Shown piece by piece: positions 1-11,300 of a DNA stretch of 64,000 nucleotides (position 1 is the stretch's first letter; every line of letters starts with the position of its first letter). The notes under the pieces were generated by a model. The model had not been told where the DNA came from. It worked only from the letters and a program-made list of their open reading frames with translations, and searched no databases. This stretch comes from Rhodamnia argentea (lineage: Eukaryota > Streptophyta > Magnoliopsida > Myrtales > Myrtaceae), in the NCBI RefSeq assembly GCF_020921035.1, contig NC_063153.1, forward strand, positions 11,098,001-11,162,000, given 5' to 3'. Both the position numbers and the translations under genes were made by a program.

Positions 1-280
1 GACTCTCATCTGTTGAGACTATTCCCTCGTCAGAGTTATACTATGAGAGGAGAGAAACCGAGGGAGGATGTCAGGTATCTGCAATTTCATTGGTCCCATC
101 GTGGCAGCAGTACATGGTGTAGCCATTATGACACTCCATTTCTAACCCTAAATTTTGATCAACAGGCACCATTGCCCCATGCTAATTGCTCAATGGCAGG
201 ATGCTGTGACCCGCAGAGATATGGCTGAGGCATTCTCATTTAAGGAATTTAAGGAGGTAACAATCAAGAACTCGATGTAG
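1..280 (+). CDS. 3' end of an unrecognised protein-coding gene (two terminal exons)
   Basis: Frame 1 is open from the window edge and reads DSHLLRLFPRQSYTMRGEKP and onward, to a GT donor at 75. A 91-bp intron ends in AACAG at 165. The frame resumes at 166 as HHCPMLIAQWQDAVTRRDMA and runs through AEAFSFKEFKEVTIKNSM to TAG at 278-280. The phases match across the splice (AG|G), which supports real exons. Alternatively the last donor is GTAACA at 257, and a short exon ending GVPAPRMFGFKRT closes at 360. I do not recognise the family. The gene continues left of the window. It converges on the minus-strand RTH gene. Confidence 0.4.
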
Positions 281-1547
281 TAGTCTTTCTGATTCAATCA
301 TGTCATGGAGGTTATGCTGGTGTTCCTGCTCCAAGAATGTTTGGTTTTAAAAGAACCTGAAGGCTAAAGATGATGAGACAGAGGCAGAAAACAATTTGTG
401 AAAAAAATCGCATGCATTTTTTTCGGTCCAAACGTCAAATTGTATCTCATTTGATGGATTTTATCCTCAAATTTGCTTTGGGTACCACCATTTTCCAGAT
501 GTTGAACCGTTGCTCAAATTTACTGATGTCTCTAGTTGATTCCTGTTCTGTGCAGCATGGCGGCAATTTGGTAATACCTGCAGACAGGTTCCTGCACGAG
601 ATTGCATTTAAGCTTTGGAAGGCTCCTAAATATGGGGCATGAAACTTTGATCATCTGGAAACTCCATTTTTATGGGATGGAACTTCGACATCTAGATGTA
701 CGCCAGAAGACGAGGACGAAACTCTCCTTTTGACTTTTTTCCCCCCCTTCCAATTTCAGTCTATTTGTTCTTAGACTTCTCCTTCCCAGGTAATGGAAAT
801 GGGGAAGTTTTCTGAATGTCGAGATGTCATTGCCAAAAAAGAAGATGTTCTTCAATGTGACCTGCGATATGTCTCTGTGCAACCATGTTGTTTGATTTTA
901 ACTCAATGGCCACGACTGGATTTAGGAGGGAGCTCTGAGTAAGAATCCTTTTTAAGGAGCGATTGACACTCTGGGTCTTCGAAGTCTCGGGGACCTGATA
1001 TGTTAAGGATTTTGCATGCAATGCGAAGAGCAAACACAACGAGCCTGCTAGGTTGATGGTTCAACTTTCACCTTTGCGATCGCGCGGGCTCTTGTAGCGA
1101 GATAAGATGAATAAAAAAAATGCGGTAATGATGGTCGGAACGATTGTGAGTCCAAGCCGTTAGCTTTGCATATTCCTGTGCAATGTGTTTCCACTTTGCT
1201 GGCTGCGTACTGTGTCATCCAGGATTTTTAACAAGAAGCAGTCCTTCACATTTTCAAGGCGCTCTTCTTTCTGAATCTTAGCTGCTATTCAAAGCCAAGG
1301 CCATCATGTTGCTTCAGTAAGACTCGAGGGTAATTTCCCAACAAAAATGGTAAACCTTTGCTTTAGCTTTAAAAATCAAACTATACAGTAGTTCCAGTTC
1401 TTCACAAGGCCTCAGAAACTGACATCAATGAATACAACCAGGAAGAACCATCCACTACATGATCCTTTACGGTGGACATTAGAAACTTATTCTGAATTCT
1501 CTACATATTTTCTTCCCTCTATAAAGCAAGGTCAATTATAGATTATA
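281..1547. other. Convergent intergenic / 3' UTR stretch
   Basis: No convincing coding exon was seen. The sequence probably holds the 3' UTR of the plus-strand gene ending near 280 or 360, and the 3' UTR of the minus-strand RTH gene stopping at 1548. Open frames here lack family features and no splice-linked continuation could be made. Confidence 0.4.
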
Positions 1548-2401
1548 TTAACAGTCTATCAAACACTTGAGCCAATAGTTACCCAACAAAAACCACCCAA
1601 CAAGGAGCATAGAGAACGAGAACAGACCAATTATGAATGGCCATCCGACCAGCAATAAACCCAAACAAAGCACCGACACGAAAGGTAGGAACGCTCTCAG
1701 GATCGACATTACACTGACCCATTGGCCCTTAAACAGCACCAGCATTGCTGCATTTATCATGTTCCATTCCATTGATCCACCATAGCAGAGACGGTTCAAA
1801 CAGTTAGCGACAAATGAGTGGCAGTTGCAGGTGAATATGTTGTAGGTTTTGTGCTCGAAGTGGCGCATACTCGATCGCAAGGCGTCGTCCCAAGTAACTG
1901 CAGCCCCATATTCTCCGTGCTTGAAGCCGTACTTACATGTATGTTCAGCTAGATTCGCTGGAAAGCAACACTGTTTTAAGATTTAAAGTTGACAGCATGA
2001 GGTTAATATACTTTTGGACTACTGATAAATGAGAATAACATAGGCTTATCTCCAAACTTTGAAAATGGTGCTAGTTCTGACTTTATTCATACACAATATG
2101 GTCACTTGTAGTTTTGTTGAAGTACTGAATGAAAGTATACCTGTTTTCTCTCAAGTTGGAGGTACCTTGCCACTGCGCCAAATGCAAAGTTATCAACATT
2201 CACAAAATTGGAACCAGAAAAGTCTAATATAACTCCATCTTCCCGACAAATCCCTATATGTCCGATGAAAGGAGCCAACCATGAGACTACCGGTAGTGGC
2301 GTCCAAACTAAACAGCATGGAAATTTGTCCTTTGTAGGATCAATTTCATCCAATGGCCAGAGCTCATGCTGAATCCCGGGTGTCAAAGCCATATGCTCCA
2401 T
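1548..2401 (-). CDS. RTH: RTE1-homolog (RTH) membrane protein, DUF778 family
   Basis: Two coding exons on the minus strand, 2401-2141 and 1970-1548. They join in phase 0 (AAACAG|GTATAC donor, AAACAG|TGTTGC acceptor) to give about 227 aa. Family hallmarks are visible: [67 protein letters not shown] and CYGGSMEWN, then two hydrophobic C-terminal segments. RTE1 acts at the ER/Golgi in Arabidopsis, promotes ETR1 receptor function and represses ethylene responses. RTH is its paralogue and partner. I chose the start at MEHMALTPG because that length suits the family. In-frame upstream ATGs at 2455 and 2506 are alternatives. RTE1 versus RTH identity needs a tree. The family is certain. Confidence 0.88.
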
Positions 2402-4994
2402 ATCATAATCGGCTTGGAGCTCCAAGGTTGTAGAATATATCCCGTGTGGCACCATACTGAACAATCCCTTTGTCAAAAAACAGCACCAGGCACGATGAAC
2501 TTGCACATAGCCTGTAGTATTCCACTCTTATAGAGTCATTCTGGACCACATATAAACCTCATAAAACCTGAAATAGATTGATAGCAACAAAATTGACAAA
2601 TATATGCATCGCTTTTCCTGCTTGCGTAATTTGTAATAGGAATGAACTGCTAGATATACGTTTTCGGTGTTTAGAAAGATAATCTCGACCAAAGTAAATT
2701 TGGAAGATGAGTCTATCCTTGTATAATAGATTGACTTGGGTTTTACGAAGAGAAACGACAGTGAATATTAACATCCCAAACACCTGAGCCAGATTTTTTG
2801 CAGAGAAAAGGATCCTGCATACCATCACGATATCATAAGTTGGCCTAGCTAATTTAGTGTCTGTATGCACCAGCTTCTTCGAAAAGATAGCACCTCAGAG
2901 ATGCAAAGTACGGCTCCAATAAGCATCTTATCAGCTGAGCCTCACTCTGCTGTAGCTCAAGGTTTTTCCAACACAAAAGATGCATAGATCATCACATTAG
3001 TTTGATATACTCTGCATAAACAGATTGAGATCCCCAGTTTCTCGTGTTCAGGAAAGCCACTTAACCTCCTCAGACTGAATGACACTGAAGGTTGATTGAT
3101 GTCTGCTCTGAGTTGAATGGTCATTACAAGTTAATTCTTGGATTAACTACAACCCAACAATAAAAGCATGTAAGATCTCCTCTACTGAAAAGAACAACTA
3201 GCTCTTTTCATCTGCCAACTAAGGATGAAATAACCACGAACTAACACAAGTTCTCATTAATGGAAATACCAAGCAACTGGCTCTAATTGGTTTTTCCGAC
3301 ACTAACTACATGAAACCTACCCAGCTTATCTAAAAGGAAACTGCAACTTACAATTCTGTGCAAAGACTCCCCACAGCTTGAGAAATTCTATAATGTGACA
3401 ACGAATTGAAACGCCTTTCTCTGTTGCAAATGCAGCATTAGACCATTTCTATCCAGCGAATCACACGCTCAGGCCGACAGACCAGGACTCTCTGGCTAAA
3501 GAATGAGACACCACAAAAAATGGCTCTAGTTTTCTAGCTGAAAAATTACAAAAACGACCGCCACTCTTCTGTTATGTCCGCATATTCTCCTCACTTCTTG
3601 TTCTCTCTCAGATATCGATCAAGCAAAGGAGAGAGTTCAAGAATCAAACTTTAACGTCATTCGTCTCATTTCTCGGCAATCAGATCAAAACCCGGAAAGC
3701 CTACGCGCTTTCCATAGCACGTATAGACGGAATTAGGACAAGCCCTCACAGAATGCGATCAAATCAAGAAGCTTCAAAAAAGAACTGCTCACAAGAAATG
3801 GCGGCGAGAGCTAATCACCTTTCCGAGACGACGATCGAATCAGAGTCGACAGCGAAGAGCACCCACGCCGTCCGCGACGCAAAAGGCGACGATGAGCTGC
3901 TTTTCTCGTCGCAGCCGAAGCCACTCCCCTTGCTGTCAATGGCGACGATGAGGCCGTTCACGTTTTCCCCCCAGGAAGACGTAAAAGAGAACGAGTCCCC
4001 CTCCTTGGGATTTCATCGACGACGGACAAGAACCCATTCAAACAATTGCCGAACTTGCCGAATTTCCAACGAAATTCCACAACCAACTGGGGCTAAATTA
4101 TGGAGGAGGTCTCCCCATATTCAATTCTCAAAACAGGGTACGGACGGAGAGAACTAAGGGAAGGTGCATGAACCGGGGCTCCTTTTGGTAATTTCAGCTT
4201 CCCAAAGTGGGCCCCTGTGGCCACACTTTCACAGGCTCCCAGTGCCGGCAATTGGCGGCTGTCGTGTTAATTTAATGCATCGGTCGTGCGCAGGAGGAGA
4301 AGGGCGAGGACAAGTACAAGGAATTTGTGGTCGGAATGGAGAAAAGCGACGAGGAGGATGGGCCGAATGGTCTTTTTGCACCGCTCCGGAGAAGCTTCTT
4401 GCTTTCCCATGGAAGGAGCCATCGACGAGCGCTGATGTCACGTGAGTCACGTGCTCCGGTTGATGCCCATGATCAGATTTCAAATCATGTCGTGCACGTC
4501 AATCTCTAATCATTGGGATGATTTAGTGGGACCGACCCTTGTGGAGCTGGCAGAACATCCCGTAATCGATGCGGGAATGAAAACGAGTCGTGTTCATTTT
4601 TGTTTCGTCATCGATAATCTTCCAAGACGGCCATAACTGATGAAAATCTCTTAAACGTGTTGCTAATGTCATGGAAATCACTCGCCGGAGCGCCTTAAAT
4701 TCCTGATGAAACATCAATGAAGAAGCCCTGTTCACTTGCTGTGAATAACTATCATGCATCAGCTGCATTTTTGCTTTTGGAGTTGTAACATCTCCTCTTT
4801 CCTTCGGCTCCATTGTTTCGCTACATTTAGGGATAATACTTGGAGGCAACAGCATATACAGTGTATAAATTCCAGCAGAGCGCCTACAATGTACAGTTCT
4901 ATGCTAATAGAGACCGTGGTTATGTAGTGCAAGCTTTTCAGCTAACCGCTTATAAGCTAGCGAAAAGAGAAATGGTACTTATCAATCAAACACT
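2402..4994. other. RTH leader/promoter region, gene-free
   Basis: No coding exon could be supported in about 2.6 kb. The minus-strand RTH transcript probably has a non-coding first exon and a leader intron here, because a GC-rich stretch that looks like a transcription start region lies near 3.75-4.1 kb. Plus-strand frames at 3753-4157 and 4164-4445 show no domain and are regarded as chance. The stretch 4640-4994 runs into the CGLD27 3' UTR. Confidence 0.35.
4439..4453. promoter_or_regulatory. Paired G-boxes (two CACGTG motifs)
   Basis: Two perfect CACGTG palindromes occur 9 bp apart (4439-4444 and 4448-4453). They lie upstream of the likely RTH transcription start (minus strand) and beyond the 3' end of CGLD27. 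G-boxes bind bHLH and bZIP factors (PIF, HY5, ABF types). The spacing places both sites almost on the same helical face. Assigning them to RTH is inference. Confidence 0.45.
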
Positions 4995-7212
4995 TCAGGG
5001 AATACCGGGTTCGCCGCAGAACGCGTCCGGTTCAAAGGATCGGGCAGACTCGTCTCTGTAAACTCCCGGTATGGCTCTTTCTCTGCTCGCTTCGAGGCTC
5101 TCCTTGTTGGAAACCTTCTGGCCCTCTTCGATGTTGACGAGGAGGAAGGCGCATATGAACAAGCTCACGGCAAGTGTCACGAGAGTGTACTTCAATTTGC
5201 TGAGAACGGGCTTCACCTGCGCGATCAAGACATGACAACGCATTCTAAATTAACGGATTGTAAGGTTCGCTTGGTGTTGTTCTTCGATGCGAAAGCAGCT
5301 GATCAAATGCATCTCTGGATACGCACAGAACAGAGGATATGAACATATTTGGTCATGCACAGATATCGTAGCACCACATTTGCCCGGCCCCGACAGACTA
5401 AGGAGTGTAAGAGATGAGAGTAATCGGAACCATTGCACCGGTGTGTCGCGTGTTTCAAAGACTGATTATCTTTTTTGTCGATCAGAAATTCAAAAATTCG
5501 TGAGAAAGACCAGTGAGTTTGCGGCATGACAGTATGAACACTCACCGAAAATGAACCGAGAAGCCTGTCCCGAGCCAAGATTTCTGCTGTTTTCACCCAT
5601 ATCTGTTCAAAAAACAGAAATTTGATCTGAGTCAGTCTTTATGATGGAGAAACAGCTTCATTTGATCCTGATGTACTGTTGAGAAGTCAGGACTTCAACT
5701 AGACCGACAATTCAACTCCACGGTGATTGCACTCTCGCCCCAACGATCCAAAACACAATGATCTCTCACAAGAAGCTAATTTGATCGGTTTTGCTATTTA
5801 CGATGCTAAAGAACTCATTCTTTCGTTCGGCATTCTAATTCAAAATTAGCAGATAGCCACTATCGTGTAATGCACTTCACACTTGAGTCTTGCATTAATA
5901 CTAATAGGATAAAATCACCGTCTCCAGGAATGGAACCTGATTAAGAACAAGAATGAATCACTCAAACCACTGCGTAAATATTGCCCGTAGCACTACATCT
6001 CAGCTAAGCTAAAAAGTTCTACGAACAGAGACTGTTTGATCAGCAAAGAATTCTGTTCCATATCAACTATGCCATACTAATATCCAAGACAAATACCATG
6101 TATCACTCACTACTTTATCGACGTCAACATTACAAACTGGTTTTCTTGTCTTGAATGAACATTTGATTTGCACCTTCAGCATCATAAGATTGGAAAATAG
6201 GCTAGGAGGCTAAAACATGACTCTGTTCAGGAAATGAAAAGAACAAAATTTCATGCTGGCAATACAGTTTAGTATAATGGTCGACTGTCAACATTACATC
6301 GAAATAGCGCGTTTACCTGTCCATCGTACCACCCGGTCTCTTCATCTGAAAGTGTAAATAAGGCAAATAGACCATCAGTTCACCAATTCAATATGCCAAT
6401 ACCACTCTAACCATGCCCGCGCAGGACTGCCAAGAAAGCGCATTCACAAGAAGAAATGGAAACAAGCACAACGAAGGCATTTTGAGCAGCAATGTCGACA
6501 AGCAACCAACAGAATCTAACTGTCCTTGCTTGAAGCCACAAAACTTGATTGCAGAAAATTTCCAAGAAACAGGACAATCCTAATTCACAATAAATTTTCC
6601 TCTGCCAATTGATAATTCTCCTGATTTTTGTCCTAATTTCATGCCATTAATTTGCCCGCGTGACACAGAGTATAAAGCAGAGAGAACAGAGCAACTTATA
6701 CATTCAACAGTGGCACTGAGCAAGCGATTCCCAACGTACGCCCAACCAAGATACATCCTCACAACAGCCAAAGTGACCACCACAATCCCACTCGAAACTG
6801 CACCCAGGGCCCGCTTCGCTGGCTCCGATTCGGGCAATGGAGCCCCGAGCCACGCAACAGGCAACCCAACCAAGAGTGCGAAAGAAGCACCCATCACGAA
6901 CAATCTCGAACAATACTCGACGAAATCACCCGCAGCCCAAGAAAAAGGGAAGGAAGTGGAGAGGTCTTGGTATTCATTGATGGGCTGTTGCTCCAATGGA
7001 ACAGGGCACTCTGTTCCGGAAGGGGTGTTGCTGCCGTTTCTGAAAGAGGAGGAGGGTATTCTCGGAAGGAAGATTTGATTTCGTTGGAGTCTGTGAGAGG
7101 GCTTGGAGGTTCTGACGAAGGAGACGACTGCGGTGGGCGTGTTTGTGGAGGGAAAGGACAGGGCTGGTTGATGTGGAGGTTGGCTTGATGGGAGGTGAAG
7201 GGTGATGGCCAT
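4995..7212 (-). CDS. CGLD27: CGLD27-like chloroplast membrane protein (DUF1230)
   Basis: Four exons on the minus strand: 7212-6702, 6345-6317 (only 29 bp), 5602-5546 and 5216-4995. All junctions keep frame and give 272 aa. Residues 1 to about 60 are rich in Ser, Pro and Arg, like a plastid transit peptide. Hydrophobic spans lie near 104-123, 136-161 and 209-226. The micro-exon supplies YEETGWYDGQ and the next exon IWVKTAEILARDRLLGSFS, the conserved DUF1230 core. CGLD27 means conserved in the green lineage and diatoms. The family is plastid-located and has been linked to iron-deficiency and oxidative-stress responses, but its biochemical role is not settled. The start is the ATG opening MAITLHLPSS. 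An in-frame ATG 48 bp upstream is less likely. Separate from GLDP by about 1.1 kb. Confidence 0.88.
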
Positions 7213-8362
7213 GGCTCTGTGACTCTTGTCAGATTTGTGCCAGTGTGTCTGTTTTGCCAAGAGCCATGGATTTGGATAAGCTGCTCTGCGCAGATCTGCT
7301 CTGCGCAGATATTTTTAGTGTGCTTTGCGTTTTGACTACCGTCCTTGAAAGTCAGTCTGACGGATTTGACATTCATTGGAATTGTGGGTGGTGTTCTTTT
7401 GTGATGTGACATAATTAGCATGCTACAATTACCCATCACAGTCACTAGGACAAACAGATAATGAGAAGGAATGTGCAAAAGTTTTGGTTATGCAGAAGAT
7501 ATTCACAAAGGGCGGCGATGATCAAAATCCCTTTTCTGATCTTGTGGAGAGCCCAGGAGAAAAATTGCTGTGAATTTGTTGCCAATTAAAGTCAGCCAAC
7601 TCATATGTTGTCTGAATTTCACTTTTCTTTTTCTCAACTAAAGTTCGAAAAGTGAACTTCTATTGGGATGGAATTAAAATGACTGAATGTCCAAATAAGG
7701 ACTATTTAACCATTCACCGGAATCCAAACATATTGCAATAGACCGGAATATCAATTAAAGAATCGAGGGATGCCGGGTACATTAAGACCTTCGGACACAA
7801 TTTGCATACTATACGATATGGCAATCTGTAAATGATTTATATTTAGGCAATCTTCCCGGTTAAGCGGGCAGATGAAAACAGCTTTTCTTCCCCCAGAACG
7901 TGCGGCATCTACAGAACTCATGCTAATAAAATGGATGACATGAAATATACGTAATTGATGAAGAATGAGTATAAGTAAACATGACCATTAGAGCCCTCAG
8001 AAACTCAAAATCTTATTTGCTAGGAGATCCTACTTCATTGGTCTGCTTGCTTCTGATTTCATGGACATTTAGATCATCGACACAGCCAAATGCGAAATAG
8101 GGGTTAGAGAGAGGAAGAGCGAAGAGCATGTACATCATAAAGCTTAACTTACAAGTAGCAACAACTGTTATTGAAAATGTATCAAATTGTCATCGTCGTC
8201 ATCAATAACAACTAAATAGAAGTGGAAGCAGATGAGGGCATGAGAAGTTTTATACACAAAGGAGTCTTTTTTTTTCTTTTTCTTGTTTGGCTATTTAGCC
8301 TTTTCAACCAGGCTTTCCGGGTTTCATAGAAATTCTGCAGACAGCAAATGAGGGCCGCGTTT
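7213..8362. other. Spacer between CGLD27 and GLDP
   Basis: It holds the CGLD27 promoter and leader and the GLDP 3' UTR. A 15-16 bp unit containing CTGCTCTGCGCAGAT is repeated twice in tandem at about 7280-7311, in the probable CGLD27 leader. No gene or RNA could be supported in the remainder. Confidence 0.4.
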
Positions 8363-11300
8363 CTACGCTGTAGCTGCAGCCTGCTCTTCAGTGTATTGTG
8401 ATGCTGGGAGGAGGGTGCAGATAAGGTTGCGGTCTCCATAGACATTGTCAACACGTCCTGCAGTACAAATAACAAAATTTTTTAGAACAAGATGCAGGAA
8501 AAATGCTGCTTATCAGTATGAGTCAACATTTAGAAACCCATCTTGTTCAAGTCCTAATCACAAGGTGATCTTCAGGGAGAATCAACTACAGAGCTAAGAT
8601 GAACATAAGGGAAAAAAAAAGAAAAACTGAACTAAGATCTATAGTTTAGCCTGGGGATAGAGATTTTTCTTAGTATTTTAAGTTTAAACCGCTAGGCAGG
8701 AAATATTAACGGGTGAAGTTCAATCTATAGAAACGTCAGGGTCATCACAGCATCAAATGGTCCATGAGCAAGAGATTATGGCATCAAAGCACCCTGTGAT
8801 GGGTAGAATCATCTGGCAACATTGACTATCTATTGCACATTTATTTTAGAGACCAAAATAGGAAAAAGTGCAAACTTCAGCATTTCTTGCTGCTTAATCA
8901 TGACTGTTCAACTTACAAAAAGTTTAATTCTGCCTAGTGAGCAAGTTGATACATACTAATCACAAAGAAATATGGCCCATGAGGATAATGCTGACTTAAC
9001 CATTTCAAATAACATCAATAAACATGAATGTTTTATCCCAATTATACCTGTACTTGGCCAGAACTTGGAAGTACGGAGCCAGGAAGCTGGGAAAGCTGCA
9101 TAGGCCCGAGAATATGGTTTGGTCCATGTATCTCCCATGAGCAATGATGGTGGATGAGGGGCTCCCTGCATTTTACATTTTTCAGCTCTGTTTATCGATT
9201 TTCATAAACATCCCTACAGTATTATTCTAAGTGTAATTTGTTAGATAGGCCAGTCTCCATACCCCATATATTAATATGCCTAGATTGATGCAAAGTTAAA
9301 GCAGCTCACCTTCAAGACATTATTATGGATATCAACTTTGCCCTTTTCGATCTCTGCAATTTCTTCCCGAATCGAGATCATAGCATCACAAAATCTGTCC
9401 AACTCAGCCTGAAGAAAGCAGAAGATTCGTTACTTTTATGCGCTAGCTAAGCCTTTTACAAATAGGATAAAAACAGTTAACAACTCAAATACCTTGCTTT
9501 CACTTTCAGTGGGTTCAATCATGAGCGTGCCAGGTACGGGCCATGACATGGTTGGCGCATGGAATCCATAGTCCATAAGACGTTTGGCGACATCTTCAGG
9601 CTCAATTCCAGCAGTATTCTGAAAAAAAGAAGAAGGTTATATGCAGAAAAAACTAATCAAACAGCCAACAGATGGTAACAACCATATAGGGCAGAGCCGC
9701 AGAGGACTACCTTAAAGCCTCTTAGGTCAACAATGAACTCATGAGCAACTGTTCCATTGACTCCGCGGAACAATACTGGGTAGTAGCTCTGAATGAACAA
9801 ATCATATACGAATAAGAAATTGGAAACTAACAATAATAAAAATGAGCAGATACTGTTATCCACCTTTTTCCCTAGGATGGAATGAAATGGCAGTCAATTA
9901 AGAGAATTTAAGGGAGAAGAAGGAACCTCCAAGCGCTTTGCCATATAGTTTGCATTTAAAATAGCAATCTTTGATGCTTCAGTAAGACCATTAGATCCCA
10001 TCATGGCAATGTAAGTGTAGGAGATTGGTAAGATTAACGCAGATCCCCATGGTGCAGCCGAAATTGTGCCAAGCGGGTTGGTCTGGTCTGGGGCGGGTAT
10101 ACCTCCTGTTGGTACCTACAATATGAAAAGGTAGCCAAAAAAATAAATAAATAAAACTTGGCCCTTGTCACACAGTTGAATAGGATACTGAAATTGAGTA
10201 TCCAAACAGAAACCTACAACAGGATGTGAAGGCAAAAATGGAGCCAGGTGTTTCTTTACACCAATAGGGCCCATCCCAGGACCACCACCTCCATGAGGAA
10301 TACAGAATGTCTTGTGGAGGTTGAGATGGCAAACATCAGCTCCAATAAACCCGGGGCTTGTCAAACCCACCTGCAAGCATTTGTCTAGAATTTGAGAGGG
10401 TGCATAATGAATGATGCCAATAGCCAAAAGGGAGAGAATCATATGCATAAAGAGAGAAGCTTTCATCCCTAAGCCTGGAAAACATTGGGAGCCCATAAAC
10501 GCTTAAAAGGATAGCAAACTTTCAACCACGATAACTTTGAGTTATGTTGACAAAGAGGAGAATGCACCTGTGCGTTCATGTTGGCTCCATCCATGTACAC
10601 TTGACCTCCGTTGTCATGAATGATTTTACAGATCTCATCAATGCCTTCCTCATACACACCGTGAGTGGAAGGATAAGTAACCTGAATTTTTTAATATACA
10701 ACTTGCATTAAAATAAGGTCACCACATGATGATTATTACAGAAAGGAACAAAAAGAACAGAAGTTATTTTGCACGAAAATCCTCACCATAAGGGCTGACA
10801 AGTTATCCCTATTTGCTTCAGCAGCGTTCCTCAACTCTTCAATGTTGATATTGCCCTTGGCATCGGTTCCTACAGCAACTATTTTCATGCCACACATCGC
10901 AGCACTTGCCGGATTTGTCCCATGAGCTGAGACAGGTATAATACACACATTGCGGTGATGGTCGCCTCTCGCCTGCAACATCCATTTGGCGCATTGATTT
11001 AAGCTCAATCTACATATGTAAAAGCCTTATTGTATGTGGGAGCAATAATTCGAGAGGGCACGGATGAAAGTTGGAAGAATATGCAGAAGCTGAGATTAAA
11101 TGGCAGAGAGTATAATCCTCAGGAACTTTTAAAAAGTAATATCTTAAGTCTCACGTTGCCCGCCCTATATATAGCAGCAAAGCATGTCTTCTACTCCAAA
11201 AGCTGATGAGCTTCAAAAGAAGTAGAACAGTAGGATAATCTCATATGCTAATGAACTAAATGCCTTCAATAAAGTTTTCGCCATACTAACGAACCAGCAA

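Noticed and set aside
3753-4157. 134-codon plus-strand frame in the RTH upstream region
   Set aside because: No recognisable domain, no promoter or splice partner. It lies over the probable RTH transcription start on the other strand.
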